Source of the DNA: Volucella zonaria
Lineage: Eukaryota > Arthropoda > Insecta > Diptera > Syrphidae
Reading direction: 5' to 3'
DNA length: 64,000 bases
Assembly: GCA_963966105.1 (NCBI GenBank)
Contig: OZ014531.1
Coordinates: 59,527,690-59,591,689 of the forward strand
The translations under genes were made by a program, and so were the position numbers. Shown here one piece after another: positions 22,661 to 35,095 of the stretch. The notes beneath the pieces are model-generated. The model did not search any database. It worked only from the letters and a program-made list of their open reading frames with translations, and was not told where the DNA came from. Positions within the stretch are counted from its first letter, which is position 1. Each line of letters begins with the position of its first letter.

Positions 22661-24478
22661 GTCAATGTCAAAGAGCGTGAAAAATGAAAGTTATACGAGT
22701 ATCAGAAACTAAGCAACAACCTTTACACACATGTGATTCTTCACTTACGAAGTCTCTAGAAGTTTTGACTTATGAGTTATGTGGAGAAAAGATGCTTAAA
22801 TGTCATGGGGTAAAGTGTTTGTATTTCCGTGATTAGATCAAGCAGCAACACTGTAAAGCTCTTGCGTTAAATTAATCCGCAATTATGATAAGTACCTGTT
22901 CGAACTGTCGGAACTAGACGATGTGGCAGCTATCGCAGATACTGCCGAGTATTCCGGAAGGGAAGTGCCTTAGCAAACCCTATTTCTCTACTGAGATAGG
23001 TCCCAAAGAAACGTCTTTAGAAGTGCAATGACTGAGTGTTTCTTTAACCAATCTATAGTATAGCAATGAGTTGTATTCATAGTATTTATTTTTTTAATTT
23101 ATTAAGCCTCACTTAAAGGCATAGCATTTGGAGACCATAGGTTCAGCATTGTTAAAGATCACCGTCCATTAATGTGACGCTTCTTCGAGCAGAAGTGAGG
23201 TAACTAAACTCATCTCTTCATCTACCAAGAGCACACTCGTCAAGGTCTTCCGATGTTATGCTCCGAGTTTTGAGAACCCATTTAATGGCCTTTTAGCAGA
23301 TTGTTCACTGATAAATTATATGTGAACAAGGCTCTTAAATCGTTTCGCATGAGAACATACTCGAGACAGTCGCAGATATAAACGAGGTAGATCTATTAAA
23401 AAAAATTAAAACACATGTCAGTGAGACCTTTACCCTAACAAGATAGTTGTCAAACATCAAAATCCCACAGATATTAGTTTCATACACTCAGACAGAACAA
23501 TCATAATCAATACGAAAGACAAAACAGAAATGCTGCGAATTGGGGCAACCTCAAAATCCCCCCAAAAAATTGCTTATTATCAGCACTATCCCACGGTATT
23601 CAAATATCTGTCATCAGTAATTTTAATTTGAAAGTATGCCGCTTTTAGCCTCACAGCCTCTAGTACAAGTCGTACTCTACTCACATACGAGTACATCCCC
23701 TGGATTATTCACTTAATAATTGAAGCTGCTTAACTGACTTTAATGGACACGAAATCTAGGTTGCAGTTAATGGATTGCGATTTTATCGTTCTCTCTCACC
23801 CCGAACTAATTTTCCTCAGACAGTACTCGCACTTGTGCACACCACATTCGTATGGTCGTATCCGTAGTCGTATACTCGTATCTCAATTGCATAAGTGTCC
23901 ATTTATTTCTATTTATTTCAAAATTCCTTTCGCAGCTGATGATGATAGTTGACACTTGCCACATTTTTCACTTCGAAATTTATTTCACTTTATCGTTACT
24001 TTATATTGTAGATAGATACAAGTACACAAGTATGAGCATTTTGCGAGTAATGCACGTCTCGATTACTTCGCAGTGTATCTTTTTAAGTGTATCTTTTTAC
24101 TCGTGTGTACATACGAGTATGTATGTATCTGCGACATTTATATCTGTCAACTGGTGATTTTTTTTTTGCAATTTCGTAAATGGTTTGTGCATATTAGATT
24201 GCTATTATCTGTGGCAGCCGACATTTTTCTAAAAAAGGGGGTGACATAAGTTGATCGTAGTTCAGTTTTTTTTTTTTTTTTTTTAAATTCTCTATTCGCA
24301 CTTGTATAAGCATAATCCTAATAACAGACAAGTGCTATCAGTAGACAAGAGTATTATTTCATATCTGCTCATGGTTTTGTTTCGTGTTCCTGATAAAAAA
24401 AAAATATTTAAAAAGAACTAATAAGTGTATTGTTTGTGTAAAGTAGCTAATTAACAGATTCGTTTAACAACTACGAAG
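22661..24478. other. AT-rich non-coding
   Basis: There are many TACGAGTA and GTATGTAT words between 23640 and 24130, common in fly intergenic DNA, and a T homopolymer at about 24267-24285. No element or domain was recognised. Confidence 0.5.
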
Positions 24479-24850
24479 ATGCACCCATTCGTCTCATATC
24501 AAACTATTCCAGACGACAGAAAAAGACACCCAGCATATATTATAACTCGGATCGGAACTTACTATAGCAATTCGCCTAACAAAACTCCAAATATCTTCTT
24601 CTTCTTGTTTCACTATATAAAGGCAAGTACGTCACAAAAAACTGTAACAGCCGCTTTAAAAAGAGGAAATATGTCCACAGAACATGTCTTAACCTACATC
24701 CATTCCTCTCAGCCTTCTTTACTCCCCAGATCATTGCACCTCCCACAACATGACACCTGTTTTCGCGAACAGAGATTATCGTCTCGAAGACTTAAACGAT
24801 TAAAATTCCACATTTCTGCCATTAAGAAGACGAGGAACAGAAAAGCATAA
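24479..24850 (+). CDS. Unrecognised 123-residue ORF
   Basis: ATG at 24479 (context cgaagATGc) opens a basic protein rich in Ser, Lys, Arg and His with no known motif, ending TAA at about 24850. A TATA-like actatataaaggcaa lies inside it at about 24610, so the promoter-like element is not upstream of this ORF. It could be chance: no codon bias or homology can be judged here. Listed because it is among the longest ORFs outside a transposon. Confidence 0.2.
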   Translation: MHPFVSYQTIPDDRKRHPAYIITRIGTYYSNSPNKTPNIFFFLFHYIKASTSQKTVTAALKRGNMSTEHVLTYIHSSQPSLLPRSLHLPQHDTCFREQRLSSRRLKRLKFHISAIKKTRNRKA

Positions 24851-25549
24851 ATCGTGCAAGGCTAGTGTGACAAATACCAGCTAATACTACATCAGGAAAA
24901 CATTTTATTGCCTTGCCAGTTTCTTTTTTTTTGGCACGAGTAAAACTTTCATTTTTTGATGGCCAAAAATGGCGTCACTACCTTCTCGCGGTGCCTACTG
25001 AATAATTACAGTCTAGTGAACTAACGAGAAGCGTGTATCCAGGTCGGCTTACCCCATGCATTTGAACACTCGGATCTGTTCTTGCTCGTCTGCGTGAACT
25101 TCAACGTCGGGGTGAGGTTTTAGGTCCAAACTTAAGTGCGAATCTGTTTGTTATCATAAGCGGAAACATATGGCAAGAGGTAGGCAATATTCTTGTCGAT
25201 GTGATTGCTCGTGACTGCTCTATAACGCTTGAGAACACCTAGTGGAGACGAAGGAGTCCTATAAAGCTGGAATAATCGCTAGATCGGATAAGAAATTGAC
25301 GAAAAACTGCGACATCAACTACGGCGATTTTTATCTTGGACAGGGCTTATTTGAATGCAGATTAGTCATTAGAACCAGACTTAAAAGTAAGGTCATGTAT
25401 TTTAATTGTGTATAAGGGACGATCGACTGATGGCAATCCGTATCAGGGCTAAATTCGCATTACATCAGGGCAGCAGCCTTTTGTTTACAAATGCCCCAAC
25501 AGAACAGCGAAATTCTAAAGAGAGCCTATCAATAGTGTCCCAAGTATGG
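24851..25549. other. Unclassified sequence
   Basis: No coding family is recognised on either strand. It may contain the degraded 5' part of the RTE-like relic that follows. Confidence 0.4.
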
Positions 25550-26570
25550 CATGCATATCGTACTCGACGATCTTAGCCCCAGAATAGCACTTTTGGTAGC
25601 ACAGCCTACATGACATCACATTCAGAAACGGACACTGATTGATAGTCTTTGCAAGTAAATGGAACAATAAGACAAATTGATGATACATGCATCAAGTATT
25701 CTAGACGTCCACAGTATCAGTGGTGCCAACATTTGATTCAGACCACTACCCTGTAGTAGCCAACATATGGCTGCGGATCTTAAAGGCAGTACAGGGCCTG
25801 TCAGACGGCTAAAATAGGAAAAATTGTCACATTCTTTACCGACGGCATCTGCCTCAATTTCTCTCATAGCCCAGCATCGCCAGCACCAAACGCGGAGGAT
25901 CAGTGGCAATGATACAAGGAGACATAGAAATACCGCCTCTGATAGCCTAGGCTTCACCACTAACAAGGAACCCATATTTTCTCAATGAATGGTCAGTCAA
26001 ACAAGAGGCGCATTGTGCAGTTGTGCAGCACTGCAGACGAAAAGAAAAACGAACATAAACCTTCCTGAATGCAAAAGCGAGATTTCGAGAAATCGGAGTT
26101 CGAGGATGCTACTGCAGGAATGAGATTCGAACATAAAAAAAAACGCCTCAAGACAACAAACATTGAAACGAAACCAGCAACCAGAGAACATCGAAGTCGA
26201 AAAGCAGTTGATTCAGAAAATTTGGAAGAACCACTTCTTTAGACAGACACACCTTTTAACCTGGCTGAAGACCGTAAAATCTTCCATCCACCTGAACAAA
26301 ACGAATTGAGAAATGCAATATCCAAACTCAAATCTACAGTAGCCAATGAGGATCCTGACAATGTTTACTAAGGAAGTGATAAGTTGAGAAGGATGGACCA
26401 GCTCATCTCTAATATTTTCTCGATGAAGGGAAGCTTAGAATCGTCACTCCGGTCCTGAAAAAAGAAGACCCACCTGAACATAAGCGCTTGTAGTAAGACT
26501 ACGGGACATGTGGGAAATATAAGCAATAGAGAACCGGTTGCAAGACCACCCCCTGAGTCGCAGTCACTCA
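25550..26570 (+). mobile_element. RTE-like LINE relic (endonuclease to RT)
   Basis: Across plus frames, about 25690-25800 reads FDSDHYPVVANIWLRI, the endonuclease SDH motif, intact. About 26050-26210 holds the charged linker. About 26285-26420 reads PPEQNELRNAISKLKS, then MDQLISNIFS, the start of the RT fingers. Frameshifts separate the pieces. It is one of the few LINE relics here on the plus strand. Confidence 0.6.
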
Positions 26571-26639
26571 TTAGTCCTTAGAACGAAACTGAAAGCAACC
26601 CATTTCAGAATCCCCCTTTTAAGCCAACGTGTTAAGGCA

Positions 26640-27802
26640 GCCGTGCTGGAGGCTGCATGACCAATCAGTGGAAAAGCCAAGCTAGTAGCAAACGTTTCCT
26701 TACGATGTCCTGGTTAGACGGCTCTGCCAGGACGGACCTCCCCTTCCCGGTTTTACTCGTGGAATCAAAATTTACCAAACTAAAATATGGATAAAAAAGA
26801 GAGCCAGAGATTGGCACCTCATCAGAGGGCGAATTGCTGACCTCTAGTAAGCAGACAATTGTCTGTCCGCCAAGCGGCGAGAGTGCTTAGGCTAGCACCA
26901 TGATCCCTAACCAGCCAACGACACAAAAACAATAACAGAAAAAAGCATAAGCCTACAGGGAAAGCAATGAAAATTAAGTACCAAATGGCTATCTTCATTT
27001 TAGGCAAGATCGCCAAAAATGAAGCGGCCGAAATGTCCACGAAAGGGACCAGGTGGACAAGGTGAAATAAGAAGTAATAGTTGACGAGTACCTGAGGAAT
27101 AAGTCAAGACAGGGAGCGAAGCGCAATATGATTCTAGACGAGACCCTCCCAAACCAAGGTTACCGTAGGTACGGCTGTCAAAACTACAACCAAACCAACC
27201 ACGTCGTCAGCCAGTGCTGTCCAAAAACGACCCTTTGCCTAGGTGGACAGAGTTCACGTTCAGGTCGCACTAGTAGACAAGCTCCCCAGAAGCGAGACAG
27301 CCATTGCCGAGGCGTGGGGAAGCATTGAGGCCAAATTTCCGACATGGTGATGGAACACCTAGTCAACTACCAAGACGATCTCTGCTTAGCTTAGACCCGC
27401 CGAGACGGTTAGGGGATATGGCGTGGCCAAATGCGAGGATCGATTCTCCAAGGATTTCCTCAGTGAATGCGTTGCTACGGTTTGCGACGCCTGAAGCTCA
27501 AGCTTATCCCAGCAAATGCCTTCCAAAGGGCCCGTATTTAGTTGCCCAATATGAAATACATGGGGGAAGGATTCTAAAATGTCTTAAACGGCAGTTCCAG
27601 TGGATGGCAGGACAGTCCTGCTTCCTGCTCCTCATCTATAAAGAGTGCCTGGCAGTAATAGAGAAAGCAGACCACAAATTTAGGTTTGGCATCAGGCACG
27701 CTAAGCTTAAGGTTTTCCTGTCACTGGATATTGAGTACAGTGTGGACAGCGTCGAAGATGACAAGTTGTTCGAGGACTTGGTGATTGCCGACAAAGCGGA
27801 TA
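26640..27802 (+). mobile_element. R1-like LINE 5' region and ORF1 relic
   Basis: Plus frames around 27165-27300 show QNYNQTNHVVSQCCPKTTLC and KRDSHCRG, a decayed zinc-knuckle series as in R1-type ORF1 proteins that bind RNA. The upstream 500 bp looks like a degraded 5' region. An open frame at 27304-27825 overlaps but does not match ORF1 as I know it. The ORF2 start follows. Confidence 0.55.
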
Positions 27803-28660
27803 ATGTTGAAGGTTATACAGACTAATCTGAGGCACTCTAGGTATGCCGCAGATAATCTGCTAGCTTTCCTAAGGGAGCAAAATATTGACAGACTCGGCCA
27901 TAAAGCGGCTTCAAGACAAACAAGCTGTAAGAAAATATTAAAGCCTTTTAAGGTCCCACTCTCAGCTCAAACGATTTAGCAGCTGTTAAACTGGAGTATG
28001 CGAACCAAGCAACAGCCTCATGAGAGACCAGCACCGCCAGAGGAAGTGGAGCAACTTATTGCCATTCCATAGAAACCCTCTATGACTCCATCAGGCTTTA
28101 GCTAAATTATGTCCAAGGAACACTCCAATCCTTCCTTTCTAAGAAGGTCAGATGGACAGAACCCTATGCGGACTATAATTTTGAGGCGGTGAACAAATTA
28201 GCAAGTGCTATGACTATGGGCTTACAAGGCAATTAGGCATCAGAGCCCTGTCTCGAGCAACAGAGAAGATGGAGAAGCAGATGAAGATAAAAACCTTTTT
28301 TATCCTTGTCATGGACAATCTTAAAAGCGGATGAAAACTCTGTTAGCTGCTTTGAACGGAGGAATCCCTGTGAGACTTTTGGTCTCGTCTGCATTGACGC
28401 AGTGTAGACCAAAAGGTACAGCAACGAACTGATCGGCTGTATGGATCTGATCAGAAGCACCCGCTACAGTCATGTATGTTAGAGCGCGTGGACACCAGCA
28501 ATACAGTACTCGACTCTACTCAATTGAAATAAATGGAGACCTTACCGAAGGTGGTGCACACGTAGTTGATAGGGGATCTCAACTAACTTACTGTGGGTAA
28601 CTGGAGGGAGCTAGACCGAACTGGTCTGTAAGATGCGATCAAAAGTAAAAGTCAGTGACA
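27803..28660 (+). mobile_element. R1-like LINE ORF2 endonuclease start, degraded
   Basis: The frame at 27803 reads MLKVIQTNLRHSRYAADNLL and then AFLREQNID, which matches the start of the APE endonuclease in R1-clade LINEs (an ILQANLNRS-type start). It stops recognisably at about 27895. Downstream pieces such as VRWTEPYADYNFEAV (28150-28190) might belong to the same element but are not assignable. Confidence 0.5.
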
Positions 28661-29419
28661 TAATTCAAGTCGGTCTATTGAAGGCGAAACGCTTAGAAGC
28701 AAGAGCTTAGAGGTAATAAAGAGACCTAAAGCCTGTGATTGCGGAAGCCAGTGCATTCCGGTAAAGGGCCCATACATTAAGCACACATTTATTGTATGAT
28801 GACAGATTTTGCCCTGGACAGTACGAGTATTTTAAATTATCAATATACGTGTCGACCAATAAAAGAGCTTACTGACGATAGCCAATTTCTCAAATTGAGG
28901 AATTCTTGTTCCAGGCTCACTTCATAAAACAATATGTCACAATAAATATTCGTAAGTGCGTCAAGACATTTTAAGGCCAGTCTTGTTGCACGATAATACA
29001 ATTTCTTCTTAGTAAACGGTTTAATATCTATGTATATTTATTATTTTGATATCTGCACATGCTTGTCCGTACCTTTATCAGCAAGAACTTTTTAATTTCT
29101 GTTTATTGTTTATCACTTTCATTGCTTATCGTAATCTTACGGAAAATAACCTTAATAAACGGAACTAGCAATAACATTCTCTTTTATCTCAATTTCCAGG
29201 AATTGAAAAAAGAAAAAAAACCGCAAACAAGCTGCAACCAAGGCGATTTTATAGATCATGGGCATAAACCTCACGTTCCTTTATTTGTTGTTCCGCCATT
29301 GTTGGTATGTGCGATTTTTTTGTTTGAGATTAAAATAACCTTGAAATTAAATTACTCGTAATAGGCAATTAACTACAATATTAAACCGATTTAAAATGGC
29401 TTATTCGTTTGTGACAGCA
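28661..29419. other. AT-rich non-coding
   Basis: An open frame at 29059-29361 (plus) begins with a hydrophobic segment but resembles no family. No repeat ends were seen. Confidence 0.45.
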
Positions 29420-30100
29420 ATTTGGGTTTTCCAGAGAAATATTGTTGCAGAGTGAGGACATTAGATATAGAAATCATATTCCTGGAACTTTAAAAGTGAC
29501 ACTCGTGTAAAAATATTAACAACAGGCGTCACGGTGGCCAGCTTTTCACAAAGATTCAGAGGAAGGAACTACCTCTTTCTATATAAGGAAAAATATCTCC
29601 TTGACATAGTTTGAAAAATGTAAACCAATTGCTCTCGATGCTTCGAATGAGACACTGTCCTTTCCTTATCCCCTTAGGTGGATGGGTCCGGATGTCACCA
29701 TTTTAACTGTCTGTCAAGAATGCCACAGAAATGTTTAATGGTATTAGGGTCAAGCTGACCAGTCCAGAGTGTAGAGTTGGACCTCCCCAGGTACTACAAA
29801 ACCCTATTAACACTTTGAGGACGAGTTTTGTTGTCCTTTGAAAGAAAATCGGGGCAAGCGATAAAATATTTTATCTTGCTCAACTTTTAAGGACACATTT
29901 TGGATCAGGTAACAGACCATTATGGAACCTTCACCATAAGCCATTTTTGGAACAATGTTGCATTGTGCAACATAGTGAGAGCACCTGCTTACAGTTGTCT
30001 TCACTTTTCGTAATTTCTGGCAAAGCAACCATGCGCTACTCTGTGATTTTTGGTGAAAAATGGCCCTTTGCTGGCCTAAAAATAAAAAAATAATTAAACT
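29420..30100 (-). mobile_element. Possible Tc1-like transposon relic
   Basis: The minus strand at 30028-29807 reads PKMAYGEGSIMVCYLIQNVS, similar in shape to the GGSVMVWGC block of Tc1-like transposases. At about 29770-29700 it reads LDPNTIKHFCGILDRQLK, similar to the SPDLNPIEHLW block. If right, the third catalytic residue context is destroyed (SPDLNPIE reads LDPNTIKH). Degraded and short, so the family call is tentative. Confidence 0.4.
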
Positions 30101-30158
30101 GATGGCCTGGGCTCAGTCTTGCTACAGGGACAGATAATTCGGCCACTTTTCACGTATA

Positions 30159-30990
30159 ACAGGTGGTCGAAAAGTCCCGAGACTAAAATATAAAAACACA
30201 ATTTTTTAGCCAAATTCGATTTTACTCATCAAGGTGATACAATCATTCCAGCGCTCCTCTAACATTTCTTATAGAACGTATTGTTCAACTCTTCAAAATA
30301 CGCTTCAGTTTCAGCGACCACTTCTTCACTGGAGCCATATGTATAACTTTCCAGCGAGCGTTCTTTTAACGTTTGAGAACAGGTAATAGGACCCATGTTT
30401 CTTCCATTGTCACATTCATCATCGCATGAAAAAGTCCTTTTCTTCTTCGTTTAAACAGCTCCAAACTTGCTCTGAATCATCAGCACGTTGTTGTGTTTGA
30501 CAAAAACGTACTCCGAACAGAGCTTTCGCATACCCAAATACTCGTGCAAAATATGATGTACACGGTCTATCGATATATTTTAGATGTCAGCAATCTCACG
30601 CATTTTCACTTTACGGCTATTCAACACGATTTTGTGGATTTTTTTATGTTTTCAGGCATAACAGGCTCATTTCGGCGCCCAGAGCGTTCAGCTTCAATTG
30701 CTTCTGTATGACCCCGTTTGAATTCAACAAACCAGCGACGAAAAGTTGCTTTCGACGAAGAAGATTCCTTATAACGTTCTCCAAGCCATTCTTGAATTTT
30801 AACGGTATTTTTTCAAATCAAATAAAAAAGTGTTTTATCAATGTGCGAAACTCGTTTTGAACATGGTTTTGAATATATCACTAAAACTTCAATATCTCGA
30901 TGGCTAATGGCCACGATGTGACACGGTTCGATTGAAGGTTTGTACTAACTAAAAATCGTTTGGATATGTTATTAGAGTCGCCATCTGTGT
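30159..30990 (-). mobile_element. Irritans-like mariner relic, internally deleted
   Basis: The left end, after TA at 30157-30158, is ACAGGTGGTCGAAAAGTCCC, like known irritans-type ends. On the minus strand: VKIQEWLGERYKESSSSKAT and RWFVEFKRGHTEAIEAERSG (about 30810-30690), then KKIHKIVLNSRKVKMREIAD and HHILHEYLGMRKLC (about 30650-30520), all DNA-binding domain. The sequence then jumps to EEVVAETEAYFEELNNTFY near the C-terminus (about 30340-30270). The catalytic core is missing. The right terminal repeat was not found. Confidence 0.7.
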
Positions 30991-31800
30991 ATCAGTTTCA
31001 GCTGTTATGCTGAACATGGAAAACAGACGCAACGAGGAGTGAAATCTAAAGTTGTCCTCCAAGAAGACACCAGTGCTAGATGGATTTTGGAGTCATTCGT
31101 GAAGATCCGACTACGTTCCTTAAAGATAAATCCTTGCTTTCGCCGCAACAGTTCTGGTGTCATTGTATCCCACGGCAGAAACCCCAGAACGTATTCGAGG
31201 TTTCAGACGCAACATGTTTAGTTCTCTCGTTCTTGTCTAGTGCGCCTTCTTTTCAGCTCAACAGAAGAAGCGCAGTATGGCAGTACGTTTTCGCGTTGGT
31301 AGACATATGGTCTTTCGCATATGAACATGAAGTAAGTCAGACTGATAGATCTAAAGCCTACTGGTATGAAGCTTACTCTTACTGTTCGATAGGAGTGCGG
31401 TGTGTATGCCAATGGAGCTTCTTTTCTAAATTGCCAACAGCTAGCCTTTACCATTTTGCTGCATTTCTAGATATATGCCATCGGTACCCGGCGAGTTGGA
31501 GTCATCAACGGAAGCAACCGTAGATCTGATTGGCTGATCAGTCACCACAGCTGATAGGAGCTTATGGTGAGAAGGAAATTGAGTCTTAAGCATAAGACAG
31601 AAAGTCCTTGCTTTCAAATCAGTATAGCTGCCATCAGATCTTCGGAGTGTTTCTAGTCTGGCTGATGGGCTTTGACCAGCCTCCTGGTTTTATCGAGTCA
31701 TTCGATCTTTTCGCAAATGTCTCTTTAGAACACACTTTTCGAAATCCGAATTAGCGTATCATATTAGTCTAAAGTGTTTTGTTTATAAGCTTTCGGATTT
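30991..31800 (-). mobile_element. LINE fragment (RNase H type, same family as 12.2 kb)
   Basis: The words ggagtgaaatctaaagttgt and gaagacaccagtgct at 31037-31075 align with about 12885-12925. The tgtttctagtctggctgatg word near 31650 aligns with 13455 and 63340. It includes the start of RNase H and the upstream linker of the same LINE, on the minus strand and without a long frame. Confidence 0.6.
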
Positions 31801-31867
31801 CATTATGTAAACGCAGTAAATCTGCAGCGTTAAACCATTCAAGGGACGACCTGCGGGTGGTTTTTCT

Positions 31868-31892
31868 GGATGGACTTACTTACTTACTTACT
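31868..31892. repeat. TTAC tandem repeat (LINE 3' tail)
   Basis: About five TTAC units directly abut the 3' end of the minus-strand RTE-like LINE, so it is the reverse complement of a GTAA tail. Confidence 0.8.
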
Positions 31893-34430
31893 TAGTTCGG
31901 GGTGAACCTGGGCCTCAACTAACAAGCCTCTTCAGTTAGCCCGGTCTTTAGCTAGCTGCTTCTAGTTACGGTCTCCAAGTCGGTTGAGGTCCTCTTCTAC
32001 TTGTGAGCGCCATCTAAGGTAACGACTTCCTCTACCGCGTTGTCCCTGAGGGTTAGATTCGGGACTCTCCAGGCCAGAGAATTTGTGTCCATTCGCTGTA
32101 CATGTCCTAGCCATCTCGGGCGGCTGATGCTCAGGTGACTCAGTTTTCTGACCAGATCGATGTCGATATACAGCTCGTATAATTCGTCGTTGAATTTTCT
32201 CCTCAAAAGTCCGTCACTTTCCATAGTTCATGCTTCAGCGCCATAAAGTAGGGCTGGGATGATCTAGGTCTTATACAGAGTATCCTTGGTTTTTCGGGAT
32301 ACGGCCTTGCTAGCCAATTACCTTCTTACCCCAGAGAAACAGCGATTGGCCAGAGTAATTCTTCGTTTTATTTATGTGGAGGTTTTGTTGGCAGAATTTG
32401 TAGCAAAGCGAAGGTAGACTTTACTACCTCGAAATTATAGCTGTCAACTGTGACGTTCTGTCCAATTCGTTGAATTTGTGTGACAGCATATAAGTATTTT
32501 GTTTTGCCCTCATTTACCGCTAAACCCATTTTGACAGCTTTTGTTCCAATACCAACGAATGCACCGGTGACAGCCCGTAGATATCATCGGGGTTACTAGC
32601 GTACAGTTGAACAGATTTTTTAAAGATTGTGCCTCCAGTGTTAATTTTTGAGTACCGCACAATTCTTTCAAGTATGATATTAAAGGGTCACACACCTTGT
32701 TTAAAACCTTATATGGCATCGAAGCTCTCGGTTAAGTCGTTACCGACCTTGACGAAGCAGAGATCGCCCTCAATCGTCGTTCGGGACAAACGGACGAGCT
32801 TAGCAGGGATGAAAAAACTAGACATGGCTCTATTTAGGTCGTCTCTCTAAATTCAATCATTACATATTTGGCCTTAAAATGAAAATATGGTGGGTATCGG
32901 TTTGGACTTCTAGAGTTTTTTCCAGGATCTGCCGGAGTGTGAATATTTGGTCAATTGTGGACTTTTCTGCTCTGAAACGGCACTGATAGAGACCCATCAG
33001 ATTGTTGCCGAAGGGTTTCAGACGGTCACACACCATGACAGATAAGATCTTTTATGCCATGTTGAGGAGACCTATACCTCTATAGTTGGCCAAGATGAGG
33101 GGGGGTCTCCTTTTTGTGAATCGGGCAAACGGTGCTAAGATTCCATTCATAAGGCATGCACTCTTCTGACCAGATCTGAAAAATGAGTAGGTGTACGCTC
33201 CCCACAAAGCCATTTCCAGCAGCGTTAAATACCTCAGCGGGTAAGCCGTCAGGTCCACCTGTTTTGTTGGATTTCAGCTAAGATATTGCTATCCTGACAT
33301 CGTTTTGATCAGGTGGATGGAAGTTTTGGCTAACATCGCCTATATTGTACGGTCTACTCTGAGTGACGGCGGGATGTTGGGTTTCTTCGCCGTTATACCG
33401 TCTGCAGAAAAAGCTCTTCCTATTGTGGCTCCACTACAAGGTTTCCTTTTTCATCTCTACAGACTTCTGTACGGGTCTTCTTGCCTTGACGCGTTCATTT
33501 TACCAGTTGGTAAAACTCCTGTACGTTATTCCTGGAGTACTCCTGCACTTTTTTCTTCATCTGAAGAAGCCGATGTTCTTCCCATCTCTTCTGCTCGTAG
33601 AGCTCATTACTCGCTCTCGTCCTTCGTTGCAGCACCGCTTTGTACGACTCTTGTTTAGTTGTATGTGCTTGCCGCCATCTTCATCAAACCAGGGCTTTCT
33701 TGGTGGTGGTCGGGTGAAACCCAGCACATCATTCGCGGCTTGTGGCGTCTCTGATGGCACGTTGGCAGAGTTGCCATGCCACTGGTCTTCTGTACTTAAT
33801 GCTGGCAGCATAGGAGTTGTTGAGAGATTTCGGGATACGTGTTCGCCGAAAATTCTGACCTTCTTTTGCCGGCGTTGGCTCGTTGGCTGCAACAAGGTAG
33901 TGATCCGAGTCAATATTGGCTACCTGAAACTTTCGGACGTAGAGAATATTGGAGCTATGCGATGATCGACGTGTGATGATCCGGAGACCGCTATGTTCCC
34001 TTGTGTATTATTTATTGGAATGAGATAACCTTGTGCTTGCAATAGTGATATTTCGTCTCGCCGCGAAGTCTATAATCCTAAATTCCTTTGCCAGACATAG
34101 TGTCGTGTATGGTATGCTTCCCAACTGTCCTGCCAAAGATGCCCCCAATTGCTATTCAGGTCCGAATTTAACGTCATACTTCGGGCATTGCTCATATATG
34201 TATCTTGTCGAGTAGCTCGTAGAAACATTATTTGATGGCGTCGTCTTTATTGTATCTTCCGTTGATCGCATGGGCGGATATTAGGTTTATTTTAGCGAAT
34301 TTAGTCTCATGCTGATTGTCATAAAACGCCCACTCACGTGCCGCATATAACAAATCCGCATCTTCTTTTCCCTTAGCAATTAATCAGCTGTATTCATTGT
34401 TTACTTTGCCTGTGGCAGCCGCTAAGATTA
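31868..34430 (-). mobile_element. RTE-like LINE, endonuclease-RT to 3' tail
   Basis: The plus-strand text begins with a TTAC tandem run at about 31868-31890, which is the element's 3' tail in minus orientation; short tandem-repeat tails are typical of RTE-clade LINEs. Minus frames in 5' to 3' order: NDVLGFTRPPPRKPWFDEDG (EN-RT linker, 33780-33680), FTKRRPPLILANYRGIGLLN (RT, 33130-33060), FRAEKSTIDQIFTLRQILEK (about 32990-32920), and SRPRWLGHVQRMDTNSLAWR (C-terminus, 32130-32070). Stops and frameshifts are frequent. Cut by a mariner at 34431; probable 5' remainder at 35096-35480. Confidence 0.8.
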
Positions 34431-35093
34431 GGCGTGTTGTTAGAAGAAATGGATCAAAGAATTTGTATCAAATTTTGCGTAAAAAATGAAATAAAGTGTA
34501 AGAAAGTGTGTGAAATGTTAACAAAGATATAAGCGTTTCTAAGATGACCGCGGAGACGTGGAAGATGACGAACGCCCCGGACGCCCCAGCACATCAACAA
34601 CCGATGAAAACGTGGAAAAAGTGAAAGAAATGGTTATGAACGATCGCCGAATCACAATCAGAGAAGTCGCTGATGATGTTGGCATATCGATTGGCTCTTG
34701 CCATGAAATTTTTTCCAACGTTTTGGGTATGAAACGCGTGGCAGCAAAATTTATTCCAAAATTGTTGAACTTTGAACAAAAACAGCGGCGAATGGAAGTT
34801 GCTCAGGGGTGACATGGCTCTGTGTGACTTTTTCCTATTTCCAAAAATAAAGAGAGCTTTAAAGGGCCGTCGTTTTACAAGCATAGACGACATTGAAAGC
34901 GCATCGCTGAAAGAGCTAATGGCTATCTCAAAGATCGAGTTTGAAAAGAGTTTCGTGAAATGGAACAAGCGCTGTCACAAGTGCATAATATCTAATAGGG
35001 ACTATTTTGAAGGCGACAACATTAATGTAGACGAATAAATAAATATTTTTTTCAAAAAAATTAAAACTCCCGTTATTTTCTGAACACACCTCG
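34431..35093 (+). mobile_element. Mariner deletion derivative inserted in RTE-like LINE
   Basis: The right end in reverse complement is CGAGGTGTGTTCAGAAAATA ending at 35093, with TA at 35094-35095. The left end is shortened (TA at 34429-34430, then ggcgtgttgttagaag). At 663 bp it is about half length. It belongs to the lineage of 9152-10336. It lies inside the 5' part of the minus-strand RTE-like LINE. Confidence 0.75.
34449..35037 (+). pseudogene. Mariner transposase lacking its catalytic core
   Basis: ATG at 34449 (MDQRICIKFCVKNEIKCKK) opens the HTH domain; frame breaks follow. The segment 34558-34812 (DDERPGRPSTSTTDENVEKV, TIREVADDVGISIGSCHEIF) is open. At about 34805 the sequence jumps to LCDFFLFPKIKRALKGRRF, so everything between the DNA-binding domain and the third catalytic Asp is deleted. 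The C-terminus is well kept (KRCHKCIISNRDYFEGDN) and stops at TAA near 35037. Confidence 0.82.
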
Positions 35094-35095
35094 TA

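Noticed and set aside
33363..33965. 200-codon plus ORF
   Set aside because: It is antisense to the RTE-like LINE, whose minus-strand frames carry the recognisable RT and linker motifs.
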